A stretch of DNA of 64,000 nt, from positions 235,125 through 299,124 of the forward strand of contig NZ_LNYT01000007.1 in NCBI RefSeq assembly GCF_001468125.1. Direction: 5' to 3'. The position numbers and the translations under genes are program-made. The notes under the pieces are model-generated. The model had not been told where the DNA came from and did no database searches. It saw only the letters and a list, made by a program, of their open reading frames with translations. Positions 49,329 to 57,263 of this stretch are shown here, one piece after another. The first letter of the stretch is position 1; each line of letters begins with the position of its first letter. This DNA is from Legionella rubrilucens (GTDB lineage Bacteria; Pseudomonadota; Gammaproteobacteria; Legionellales; Legionellaceae).

Positions 49329-49360
49329 CCTGCCCTGGGCTTATTGATGCCCGGGACAGG
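49329..49360. terminator. bidirectional terminator hairpin after ankH
   Basis: CCTGCCCTGGGC (49329-49340) pairs with GCCCGGGACAGG (49349-49360), one mismatch and one G-T pair, 8-base loop. It lies between the convergent ankH and HAD-like genes. Confidence 0.55.
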
Positions 49361-49368
49361 TAACAAGA

Positions 49369-50577
49369 TTAATTAATCGAATGCAAAGGATTAACTATCA
49401 AAACTTCTTCTTTGCCGTTTTGAGGTTTGAATTGTACTTTTAGCTGTTCAATAAACAACTGGGTTGACGTGAGTTTGTCGCGGTGCTCAGTGAAGAAAAG
49501 ATTGCGGTGCTGGCTAATGACTGTGGAGATCGGCACAGAGGCGTTGGTCGACACGCTTTTAAATTTTATTGCATTTTGCCAGTTGTCGATCAGCGTTGGA
49601 ATAGCCACTTCCTCTGTTGTGCTGAACGCGTTGAGGAGCTCCTCTTTTAATAGCTCCAATGCTTCAATTTTAGCTTGTGGACTGCTTAAGAAAGGGTTAA
49701 ACCAGCTTGAATTCAAGTGTTTGATGTGGTCATCGATTAATTGTTGCAGTTTGTAGTAAACGCCAAAATGAGGATCTGTTTTTAGATGCTCATCGATAGC
49801 CGCTCCATAAACCTCTTCTGATTCCATCTGTTCAATCTGTAATGTGCCAATGGGCAGCTTAGGATTTCTTGTTTCCTTGTACGTGCCGATCCCCTGGATG
49901 ACATTGATGTTATCATCGACAACTAAAATGCTGCTGATCCAGTCCGGCTTGTGATGCAGAAAGAAATCGAGCATCAGTGATTTGGTGTGGCCTTGCTGAT
50001 GTCCGGGCTCCTTGCTCAAATCAACATAACCCGTCTTTTCGGCCAGAAAATCGCTAAAAACCTTGGTCATGGTGCTTCTGGTTTCGAGATGAGCAGGGAG
50101 TGAGGGAGCATTGGGATCAAACACCTTGTTGGCCTCGTCGTAGCTGCATCCGGGTTGATTCTTTTGAGGAGAATAGTGCCTCAATTCGGTTACGAAAGGA
50201 TATTCAATAGTGAATGGTTCATCCGTGATGACCTTCTCAAAAGGCGCACCAGAATATTTTGACAGTTTTCTTTGCAGCAGGGCTTTATTGATCTGTACTG
50301 CTTGATCGCCGGTTAATTGCGACCACATGATATCGCAAGGAGTTAATACACCATGGACAGTAAAGCCTTTCTTTTGAAGGAGTTGAACTAATTCTCTCCG
50401 ATCACGGATAGAATGAGGGCTGAACGTCATGTCAGTGAATAAATAGACGTCTTTAATGCCTTTTTTCAATAACGCCTTGATAAGGCCCTCATTATAAATT
50501 GTGCCGCCGTCATCACTGTTTGGATCAGTAAAACTAAGGGTATGATCCACATCAAGAAATGCAACAGGTTTAACCAT
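49369..50577 (-). CDS. HAD-like protein, candidate effector
   Basis: A 402-residue soluble protein with a HAD phosphatase core. Motif I is AFLDVDHTL (Asp9 nucleophile, Asp11), motif II Thr48 in YLFTDMT, and the late acidic motif SILVVDDN near residue 215. Inserted cap sequence separates them. The C-terminal 150 residues are helical and unlike known HAD enzymes. No signal peptide. A PmrA-like box lies 46-62 bases before the ATG. Convergent with ankH. A role as host-directed phosphatase is inferred only. Confidence 0.75.
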   Translation of the reverse strand: MVKPVAFLDVDHTLSFTDPNSDDGGTIYNEGLIKALLKKGIKDVYLFTDMTFSPHSIRDRRELVQLLQKKGFTVHGVLTPCDIMWSQLTGDQAVQINKALLQRKLSKYSGAPFEKVITDEPFTIEYPFVTELRHYSPQKNQPGCSYDEANKVFDPNAPSLPAHLETRSTMTKVFSDFLAEKTGYVDLSKEPGHQQGHTKSLMLDFFLHHKPDWISSILVVDDNINVIQGIGTYKETRNPKLPIGTLQIEQMESEEVYGAAIDEHLKTDPHFGVYYKLQQLIDDHIKHLNSSWFNPFLSSPQAKIEALELLKEELLNAFSTTEEVAIPTLIDNWQNAIKFKSVSTNASVPISTVISQHRNLFFTEHRDKLTSTQLFIEQLKVQFKPQNGKEEVLIVNPLHSIN

Positions 50578-50606
50578 GATTATTAATCTCCAATTAGGGT
50601 TAGCCT

Positions 50607-50639
50607 AGAGTACTCCTTGAGTCTTAAGGGAACATTAAA
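50607..50639 (-). promoter_or_regulatory. PmrA-like box and -10 element before the HAD-like gene
   Basis: On the minus strand TTTAAT-N5-CTTAAG (50639 down to 50623) is followed after 10 bases by TACTCT (50612 down to 50607), a weak -10. The repeat period is 11 bases, and the distance to the start codon matches that at 22330-22392. Confidence 0.5.
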
Positions 50640-50764
50640 AGAGCAGGCCGTTTGATGAATAGATGTTGAGACGAGGATGTGTCTTGGGTTAAGCAGGGAA
50701 GCCCTTAATCTGCCTTACAGGCTTTAGGTAAGGGGTCCTGCCCGAAAAATGAATCTCATCCACT

Positions 50765-50794
50765 CCCTGTTCTGCCCGCGCAGGCGGGCATCCA
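50765..50794. repeat. single copy of the CCCTGT...GCGGGCATCC palindrome
   Basis: TGCCCGC and GCGGGCA flank a short loop in the same context (CCCTGT before, TCCA after) as in the array at 4617-5041, showing that the element is dispersed. Confidence 0.7.
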
Positions 50795-51041
50795 TTCAGT
50801 GGCAGGGTCTTTTGCAACCTGGCTTGCAGTTGCAGGTATCCACCATCCGTGATCCGAATGGTTACCGGCCTTCGCGGGTAAGACAAGAGAAAGTTCACGC
50901 AGGCGGGCATTCAGGTTGTGGGCACGGGACAGCTTGAGCGTAGCGGGTTGAAACGGCTAAAAGCCTCAAGTCCACGAGAATAAAATTGTACGGATTAACA
51001 GGACGCGTGAAATAGTCCCCTTGCAGGGCACGTTGACTGAA

Positions 51042-51064
51042 CTGCCGCGGTTTAGCCGCGGCAG
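51042..51064. repeat. 9-base perfect palindrome downstream of rne
   Basis: CTGCCGCGG (51042-51050) and CCGCGGCAG (51056-51064) with loop TTTAG. Related to the element at 42747-42770. Confidence 0.55.
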
Positions 51065-51070
51065 GAAGAA

Positions 51071-51096
51071 CTGGCCATGGCGGTCGCCATGGCCAG
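51071..51096 (-). terminator. terminator hairpin of rne
   Basis: CTGGCCATGGCG and its exact inverse, 12 bases each, with only 2 bases between, lie 9 bases after the rne stop on the minus strand. The tail is TTCTTCC, weakly T-rich. Confidence 0.5.
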
Positions 51097-51105
51097 AAGC
51101 CTTAA

Positions 51106-53061
51106 TCAATTGTCTGTTGACTCTCGGTTAACTGCTTCTTTTTTTTTTGCAGATTCCTGCTTGATGGGCAGGACCCGTCCGTTTTGATTTTGATGACCGC
51201 CGCTTGGGTTTTTTTTGCGTTGCTGCTGCTGTTGCGGCTGCGCATTTCGTTGCGTGTTGCCCGCAGGGCGTCGACGGCGATTGCTTTGATTGTGGCTTCG
51301 GCGTTCTCCGCTATGCAGGGTGTGTTGATGGCGGGGCTGACCGCTATGAGGTTGTTTTTCAGTACGATGACTGGTGGTGGCTGGAGCGACTTCTTCTCCA
51401 CCAAACAAACTCTTCCACAAACGTTTGATGAACCCGTTTTGATTCGCCTTGGTGACTTTGTGTGAGGTGAATGATTTCACGGCCGGTTCATCCACTTTAA
51501 CATTGTCCTGATCAGTGCGGACTAATGTCAGTTCCGGCGGTTGAATCAAGCTATAGCTTGGCTTTTTGTTTTTACCGACATTGTCTTCTTTCAGTCGTGT
51601 AATTTCATATTGCGGCGTCTGCATGTAGGGGTTGGCGATGATTAAAACCTGAACACCATGACGTTTTTCAATGTTCAGTAAAAAATCGCGTTTCTCGTTA
51701 ATGATGAAGGTGGCCATTTCGACAGGCAGTTGCACCTGAACTTCAGCAGTTTTTTCTTTTAAGGCTTCTTCTTCAATAAGACGGACAAGGGACAACCCAT
51801 GAGACTGAATGTTACGGACGGTGCCGCGGCCTTCACAGCGTGGACAAACTTCCTGTGCTGTTTCACCTAATGACAATCTTAAACGTTGACGTGACATTTC
51901 CAGAAGGCCGAAGCGGGAAATGCGTCCCACCTGAATGCGGGCTCGATCCGCCTTTAAGGCTTCTTTTAAACGGTTTTCAACGTCGCGCTGATTTTTACTG
52001 GAACTCATGTCAATAAAATCAATGACGACCAGGCCGCCCAAATCGCGCAGACGAAGTTGTCTTGCAATCTCATCCGCGGCTTCGAGGTTGGTATTCAACG
52101 CCGTGGTCTCAATATCGGAACCACTGGTGGCTTTGGCTGAGTTCACGTCAATGGACACAAGCGCTTCGGTTCTGTCGATAACCAGGGCACCACCGGAAGG
52201 CAGCATCACTTCGCGTTGGTAAGCGGTTTCGATTTGACTTTCAATCTGATAAAAATTAAACAGCGGTACGGTGCTGTTGTACAGTTTCAGGTTAGGCAGA
52301 AAATCAGGCTTTACCTGCTCAATGTATTGCTTGGCCTTGACGTATGAAATTTGATCATCAATGATGATTTCGCCAATGGACTTGCGCAGATTATCGCGAA
52401 TGGAGCGGATAATGACATCGCCCTCCTGATGAATCAGGCAGGGGGCGAGTTGCGTCGTGTACGCCTGACGAATCGCCTGCCACTGATTGCACAGCATGTC
52501 CAGGTCGCTTTGAAGCTCATCGAGATTTTTACCGACGCCGGCCGTGCGAATGATGAGTCCCATGTCATCGGGAAGCTGCAGGGCGTTTAAGGTTTCTTTC
52601 AACTCATCGCGATCATCCCCTTCAATGCGGCGTGAAATACCGCCGGAATTGGGGTTGTTCGGCATCAGGACTAAATAGCAACCGGCCAAGGTAATGAACG
52701 TTGTCAGGGCGGCGCCTTTATTACCGCGTTCTTCCTTGTCCACCTGAATGAGAAGCTCCTGCCCTTCGCGAATCAGCGAAGTAATCGGCGGTTTGTTGTC
52801 GTCGTTGTAGTCGTTTAAATTTTTGCTTAAGTATTCCGGCGCAATTTCTTTTAAGGGAAGGAAACCCTGACGCTTGGCGCCGTATTCAACAAATACCGCA
52901 TCAAGGCTGGGTTCGCGCCGCGTGACCACGGCTTTGTAAATATTGCCTTTTTTCTTAATTTCCGAAGGACAATCAATATCCAGATCATAGAGATGATTGT
53001 CTTTCACCAGAGCAACCCGTACCTCTTCGGCCTGAGTTGCATTGATTAACATTTTTTCCAT
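51106..53061 (-). CDS. rne: ribonuclease E
   Basis: Main endoribonuclease of mRNA decay and tRNA/rRNA processing, 651 residues against about 1060 in E. coli. It starts MLINATQAEEVRVALV after two codons, then an S1 domain (KGNIYKAVVTRREPSLDAVFVEYG), the DNase-like catalytic site with VSIDVNSAKAT near 310, and the zinc link CPRCEGRG near 400. The last 130 residues are a basic Gln/Asn/Arg tail without clear degradosome sites. Divergent from rluC with a 635-base gap, as in E. coli. Confidence 0.95.
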   Translation of the reverse strand: MEKMLINATQAEEVRVALVKDNHLYDLDIDCPSEIKKKGNIYKAVVTRREPSLDAVFVEYGAKRQGFLPLKEIAPEYLSKNLNDYNDDNKPPITSLIREGQELLIQVDKEERGNKGAALTTFITLAGCYLVLMPNNPNSGGISRRIEGDDRDELKETLNALQLPDDMGLIIRTAGVGKNLDELQSDLDMLCNQWQAIRQAYTTQLAPCLIHQEGDVIIRSIRDNLRKSIGEIIIDDQISYVKAKQYIEQVKPDFLPNLKLYNSTVPLFNFYQIESQIETAYQREVMLPSGGALVIDRTEALVSIDVNSAKATSGSDIETTALNTNLEAADEIARQLRLRDLGGLVVIDFIDMSSSKNQRDVENRLKEALKADRARIQVGRISRFGLLEMSRQRLRLSLGETAQEVCPRCEGRGTVRNIQSHGLSLVRLIEEEALKEKTAEVQVQLPVEMATFIINEKRDFLLNIEKRHGVQVLIIANPYMQTPQYEITRLKEDNVGKNKKPSYSLIQPPELTLVRTDQDNVKVDEPAVKSFTSHKVTKANQNGFIKRLWKSLFGGEEVAPATTSHRTEKQPHSGQPRHQHTLHSGERRSHNQSNRRRRPAGNTQRNAQPQQQQQRKKNPSGGHQNQNGRVLPIKQESAKKKEAVNRESTDN

Positions 53062-53696
53062 CGGTTACCCCAATCAGGGCGCAACCCAAACACGTTAAGA
53101 CAGTTCAAAGGCCTCAGGTTTGTGCGACAGTCGACGACGTCACATGACAGGCTTGCCCATAACAGGGTCATGGAACAAATAATACAGTAATGTTCAAGTG
53201 AAAACCTTACTGCTCTGTCGCCTTACTTACATCACAAACCAGTTCTTTAAGCATCCCAATACGAAGGACAGACCGCGTGCATACGACCGACTCGGTAGTA
53301 CGGTGCAAGCTGATGGGTATCATCAGACAGGACTGATTCTGCAAAAAACAGAGGCATCACGTGCTGTTCTGTACAGTCGTGAGCCCTAGCGGTTTGATTG
53401 CATGGTAAGTAATGTCTAATGTCAGGCATGTCTGGCATGCGCGGGTATCTGAGTGAGTTTGTCTTCAATTTGGCTCTGTATTGGGTTACTTCCTTCTGTC
53501 TTAGCCTGAGGGAAGCGCGTTTTAATTATAGAATTCAACAACAAAAACTCGTGAATCCTAAAACAGCCGCGTTGATACCATCGGCTGCTGAATATTTTTA
53601 TTCGTTTATGCGTTATAATTCGGTCGCGGAAAAATTATTCCCCGCAGTCTTTAATGATAGCAAAAAAATCGGCTACAGCAAATAGGTTTAAGCAGA
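53062..53696. other. 635-base region between divergent rne and rluC
   Basis: No convincing gene. The part next to rne should hold its 5' leader, which in E. coli is a target of RNase E autoregulation. TATAAT at 53614-53619 sits 78 bases before rluC but lacks a good -35. Short reading frames show no family resemblance or ribosome sites. Confidence 0.6.
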
Positions 53697-54641
53697 ATGA
53701 GTGATGTAAAATACACCGAAATCCAGGCTGAGGAAGCAGGGCAGCGTCTTGATAACTACCTGATGCGTGTGCTCAAAGGCGTGCCAAAAAGCCATATCTA
53801 CCGCATTATCCGCGGCGGGGAGGTCCGGGTCAATAAAAAAAGAGCGCAGGTGTCAACCCGTCTCGCCGCGGGTGACGTGGTGCGCATTCCGCCAGTTCGT
53901 ACGGCGCAGGATAAACCGGTTTTTGTCGGGTTAAAGCTGGAACAACGCCTGAAAGACAGCGTGATTTTTGAAGACGAGCGCCTGTTGGTTATTAATAAAC
54001 CAGCAGGGATTGCCGTGCATGGCGGCAGCGGCTTAAGCCTGGGTGTGATTGAGGCTTTGCGCAAAATGCGCCCTGATTTAGCCTATCTGGAACTGGTTCA
54101 CCGTCTGGATCGCGAAACCTCCGGCTGCCTGCTGCTGGCTAAAAAACGCAGTGTTTTACGTGCAATCCAGGCCTTGCTCGAAGCCAGGGAGGTGACCAAA
54201 ACCTATTGGGCTTTGCTGGCGCATCCCTGGTCGGGTAAAAAAATTCAGGTTGTCGAAGCCTCGCTTGAAAAGAACAGGCTTAAATCCGGCGAGCGGATGG
54301 TGACGGTCAATGAAGAAGGCAAAGCCTCCGAAACGCAGTTCAGACTCCTTGAAAATTACACCTGCGCCTGTTGGGTGGAGGCGTCGCCAAAAACGGGACG
54401 AACCCATCAAATCCGTGTCCATAGCGCGCATCTTGGCCATCCCATCGTCGGGGATGAAAAATATGGTGAAGTCATCAGTCCAGGCGATGTAGAATTGGAT
54501 CAAGGCCGGCTCTATTTGCATGCGCGGGCAATTCAATTTAACCTAAATGGCATTAAGCACGTGTTTGAAGCCACTCTTGATGAACGCTTTGCCAACACGT
54601 TGAAAAATTTACGCTCAAGGAGCTTTTTATCTCATGAGTAA
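53697..54641 (+). CDS. rluC: 23S rRNA pseudouridine synthase RluC
   Basis: Isomerises uridines 955, 2504 and 2580 of 23S rRNA in E. coli. The 314-residue protein has an S4 domain (GQRLDNYLMRVLKGVPKSHIYRIIRGGEVRVN) and the RluA-type catalytic motif HRLDRETSGCLLLAK near residue 138, Asp being the nucleophile. The final GRTHQIRVHSAHLGHPIVGD is conserved. Overlaps the HAD gene by 8 bases. Confidence 0.95.
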   Translation: MSDVKYTEIQAEEAGQRLDNYLMRVLKGVPKSHIYRIIRGGEVRVNKKRAQVSTRLAAGDVVRIPPVRTAQDKPVFVGLKLEQRLKDSVIFEDERLLVINKPAGIAVHGGSGLSLGVIEALRKMRPDLAYLELVHRLDRETSGCLLLAKKRSVLRAIQALLEAREVTKTYWALLAHPWSGKKIQVVEASLEKNRLKSGERMVTVNEEGKASETQFRLLENYTCACWVEASPKTGRTHQIRVHSAHLGHPIVGDEKYGEVISPGDVELDQGRLYLHARAIQFNLNGIKHVFEATLDERFANTLKNLRSRSFLSHE

Positions 54642-55311
54642 GCGATACCGCTTGGTAGTTTTCGATTGGGAAGGAACCTTAGGTGATACACTCGGACAAA
54701 TTTTAAACAATGTGGCCGTTGAAGCGCGCCGTTTAAATTTTGGGGAACTGGATGAACAACTGGCTCGCCAATCCGTGGAATTGGGTTTGGTGAAGGCCAT
54801 GAAAATTGTTTTTCCTCATCTGACGCTGCAGCAGCATCAACAATTGCTGCAGGCGGTTCAGCAATCCTTAGTCTCGCGGCATGCGGATGTTTATTTAATT
54901 CCCGGGGCGAAATCAATCGTTGAGCGGCTCACAGCGGCGGGTTTGGACGTGGCGATTGCCACCAATAAAGGCCAACAGTCCCTGCAGCGGGCTTTACAGC
55001 TTTCCGGGCTTGATGCCCTGATTAAAGTGACTCGCTCAGCGGGTCAGGTGCCGCCCAAACCCTGCCCGCAGATGCTTGAAGAAATTTTAGATGAATTCGC
55101 CCTGACGCCGAAAGACGCGATCATGGTTGGGGATTCAGTCACGGATATAGAAATGGCGAAAAGCATTGGCATGGATGCGGTGGGGGTTGATTTTTATCAC
55201 CAGCAACGCGAGGTGCTGGAAGGTGCGGGAGCGCTTTGTGTTTTCGACGACTTTCAATTATTCGCCGATTTTATCCACTTACCGGAGTTTCCAAGGAAAA
55301 GCGAGTTATGA
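54634..55311 (+). CDS. HAD-IA family hydrolase
   Basis: A 225-residue member of the phosphoglycolate-phosphatase-like HAD group. Motif I reads VVFDWEGTLGDTL near residue 10: the first Asp is kept but the second, the usual general acid/base, is Glu. Motif II Thr is in VAIATNKGQQ, and PPKPCPQMLEEIL with IMVGDSVTDIEMAKSIGM supplies the later Lys and Asp residues. It overlaps rluC by 8 bases and pgsA by 4, so it is fully coupled in that operon. Substrate unknown. Confidence 0.88.
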   Translation: MSKRYRLVVFDWEGTLGDTLGQILNNVAVEARRLNFGELDEQLARQSVELGLVKAMKIVFPHLTLQQHQQLLQAVQQSLVSRHADVYLIPGAKSIVERLTAAGLDVAIATNKGQQSLQRALQLSGLDALIKVTRSAGQVPPKPCPQMLEEILDEFALTPKDAIMVGDSVTDIEMAKSIGMDAVGVDFYHQQREVLEGAGALCVFDDFQLFADFIHLPEFPRKSEL

Positions 55312-55874
55312 CCACGTTAACCAGCCTGCCTAATCTTCTTACCCTGGCCCGAATCGTATTAATCCCGGTTTTTATTGTGACGTTTTACCTGCCATCCCCA
55401 GTGGCTCACGGCTTAGCAGCGGCTATCTTCGCTTTAGCCAGTTTTACCGACTGGCTGGATGGTTATCTGGCAAGACGATTAAAACAAATGTCGCCTTTCG
55501 GGGCTTTTTTGGATCCCGTTGCGGATAAATTACTGGTGGCCAGTTCGTTATTGCTGTTGGTCGGGGCCAGGGACATTGATTACATTACCTTGCCTGCCAT
55601 CGTCATTGTGGGGCGCGAAATCGTCATTTCTGCCCTGCGCGAATGGATGGCTGAAATTGGACGCCGTGCCAGTGTGACCGTCAGCTACATCGGCAAGATA
55701 AAAACCACCGTGCAAATGGTCGCCCTGGTGTTGCTGATCGCTTTTTATCCTGCCCAATCCTGGTGGGGGGTTTTAGGTTTTGTACTCCTGTATGTGGCTG
55801 CAATTTTAACGATTTGGTCAATGGTAATTTATTTGTCCATTGCCTGGCCTGAACTCACAAAAAAAGTTAATTGA
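55308..55874 (+). CDS. pgsA: CDP-diacylglycerol-glycerol-3-phosphate phosphatidyltransferase
   Basis: Makes phosphatidylglycerol phosphate, the committed step to PG and cardiolipin. The 188-residue integral membrane protein holds the CDP-alcohol signature D-G-x2-A-R-x8-G-x3-D-x3-D in DWLDGYLARRLKQM and FGAFLDPVADKLL, between about residues 45 and 75, with five or six helices around it. The ATG at 55308 overlaps the HAD stop by 4 bases. tRNA-Gly follows. Confidence 0.94.
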   Translation: MTTLTSLPNLLTLARIVLIPVFIVTFYLPSPVAHGLAAAIFALASFTDWLDGYLARRLKQMSPFGAFLDPVADKLLVASSLLLLVGARDIDYITLPAIVIVGREIVISALREWMAEIGRRASVTVSYIGKIKTTVQMVALVLLIAFYPAQSWWGVLGFVLLYVAAILTIWSMVIYLSIAWPELTKKVN

Positions 55875-55922
55875 ATGAGTTGACAGGAAGTGAATTTGAG
55901 GTAGAATGCCACCTCAAGAGAT

Positions 55923-55998
<76 letters not shown>

Positions 55999-56002
55999 AA
56001 TT

Positions 56003-56029
56003 AAAGCGACCCAACGTCGCTTTTTTTTT
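56003..56029 (+). terminator. terminator between tRNA-Gly and tRNA-Cys
   Basis: AAAGCGAC pairs with GTCGCTTT across CCAAC and runs into a T tract to 56029. It implies partial termination between tRNA-Gly and the next two tRNAs. Confidence 0.8.
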
Positions 56030-56041
56030 CTGCGAAACACT

Positions 56042-56115
56042 GGCTGTGTGGCAGAGTGGTTATGCAGCGGCCTGCAAAGCCGTGTACGCCGGTTCGATTC
56101 CGGCCTCAGCCTCCA
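56042..56115 (+). tRNA. tRNA-Cys (anticodon GCA)
   Basis: Seventy-four bases; anticodon loop CTGCAAA closed by GCGGC/GCCGT, encoded CCA. Confidence 0.96.
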
Positions 56116-56120
56116 AAAAT

Positions 56121-56209
56121 GCCCAGGTGGCGAAACAGGTAGACGCAAGGGACTTAAAATCCCTCGGGAGTTAAATCCCGTGCCGGTTCGACTCCGGCCC
56201 TGGGCACCA
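56121..56209 (+). tRNA. tRNA-Leu (anticodon TAA)
   Basis: Eighty-nine bases with a long variable arm; anticodon loop CTTAAAA closed by AGGGA/TCCCT, encoded CCA. Five bases after tRNA-Cys. Confidence 0.97.
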
Positions 56210-56363
56210 ATCGATTAAAAATTAGTTGCTCATGTTAAGCGTGTTTATCACGTCTGTTTCTTACACTCAAAATTTGATATTATAACGCAGGTCCAGCAGA
56301 AATTATGGATTGAATTCGATTCTGGCTTTTGTCATCCATTAAAGTTTATTACCAGTCGATCTC

Positions 56364-57263
56364 ATGCCAAATAAGTACTTAATTCCTTTTAAAAGCGCAT
56401 TATCCAATTACCTCAACCAAACCAAACGTACCCATTATTCGTTTCAATCAAATGAAAAGCGTATTTATCAAAGCGATTTTTTGGGATTCTTTCGACACAG
56501 TCAAACCGTTTATCCGGCAGTGCAGGAATTACAAAAAAAATTAGCCGAAGCGGATGATGAGGCAGCCAAAGGCATTATCAAGCTTCACTTTATGGATAAG
56601 AAGAATAAATGTAATAACTATTCATTCAATCATTACCTGCTGGATGAACTCTATAAAGTAGAGTCTCCGGAGGATTGGGAAAAAGAATGGAAATCCTTTG
56701 ATCCAAATCCAATTGTCTATTATCAGGGAATTTTATTCAGGGGTTCGGCAGAGTCTACCGCCCATTGCTTTCAATACGGAATAACAGAAAGCACTCAATC
56801 GGAGTATCTCGAGGATTACATTCAGGATATGAATGGGTCCATTGGTGTATCCACTACCAAATCCTTTCAGGTCGCAAAAAATTATGCGTTGCCAACCATT
56901 GTTACCCGTAATGAAGTGATCCTGGCTACCAAGCCCGTTTGGGCTGAATCGTTTATTTACGTCATCGATTTTAAAGGAAAGACAGCCATTGATCTGGAAG
57001 CCACATTTAAATTAAGAGAGAAACACAGCTCGGCTGAATTGTCAGGCAATAAGAAAGAGGTCAACATCGTCGGCACTGTTTACTCGGAAGAAATTCTCGG
57101 TGCATTTTATGTTAACCGTCTTGGGAAAATAAAATGGCATGTTAATCCTTATCGTAAAGAGCCATGGGATGCTGCATCGTTAGAAAACCTCCTCCCCAAG
57201 GAATTTTATAACGAACTGGCCAAAGAAACCAATCCGTCATTGTCCAAGCCGGTATTTTCCTGA
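56364..57263 (+). CDS. putative ADP-ribosyltransferase, candidate effector
   Basis: A 299-residue soluble protein. An alpha-helical first part (1-115) precedes a stretch with the R-S-E layout of cholera/LT-type ART domains: Arg126 in GILFRGS, the S-T-S-like GVSTTKSFQVAKNYA (161-175) and the acidic site NKKEVNIVGTVYSEEILGAFYV (229-250) with Glu232. FIYVIDFKGKTAIDL (197-211) matches the strand before the last motif. The residue two before Glu232 is Lys230, not the Glu of arginine-specific enzymes. No signal peptide. Its last 58 bases overlap the antiparallel kinase-like gene. Visibly A/T-rich relative to its neighbours. Family call by motif order only. Confidence 0.62.
   Translation: MPNKYLIPFKSALSNYLNQTKRTHYSFQSNEKRIYQSDFLGFFRHSQTVYPAVQELQKKLAEADDEAAKGIIKLHFMDKKNKCNNYSFNHYLLDELYKVESPEDWEKEWKSFDPNPIVYYQGILFRGSAESTAHCFQYGITESTQSEYLEDYIQDMNGSIGVSTTKSFQVAKNYALPTIVTRNEVILATKPVWAESFIYVIDFKGKTAIDLEATFKLREKHSSAELSGNKKEVNIVGTVYSEEILGAFYVNRLGKIKWHVNPYRKEPWDAASLENLLPKEFYNELAKETNPSLSKPVFS

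Larger units (their letters stand above)
50578..51105. other. 528-base gene-free region with dispersed repeats
   Basis: Contains the PmrA-like promoter of the HAD-like gene (50607-50639), one copy of the palindrome seen in the 4617-5041 array (50765-50794), a partial copy near 50901-50917, and two perfect hairpins next to the rne end. No supported reading frame. Confidence 0.7.

Noticed and set aside
53419-53685. 88-residue reading frame before rluC
   Set aside because: No ribosome site, no family resemblance, and it occupies the region expected to hold the rluC promoter.
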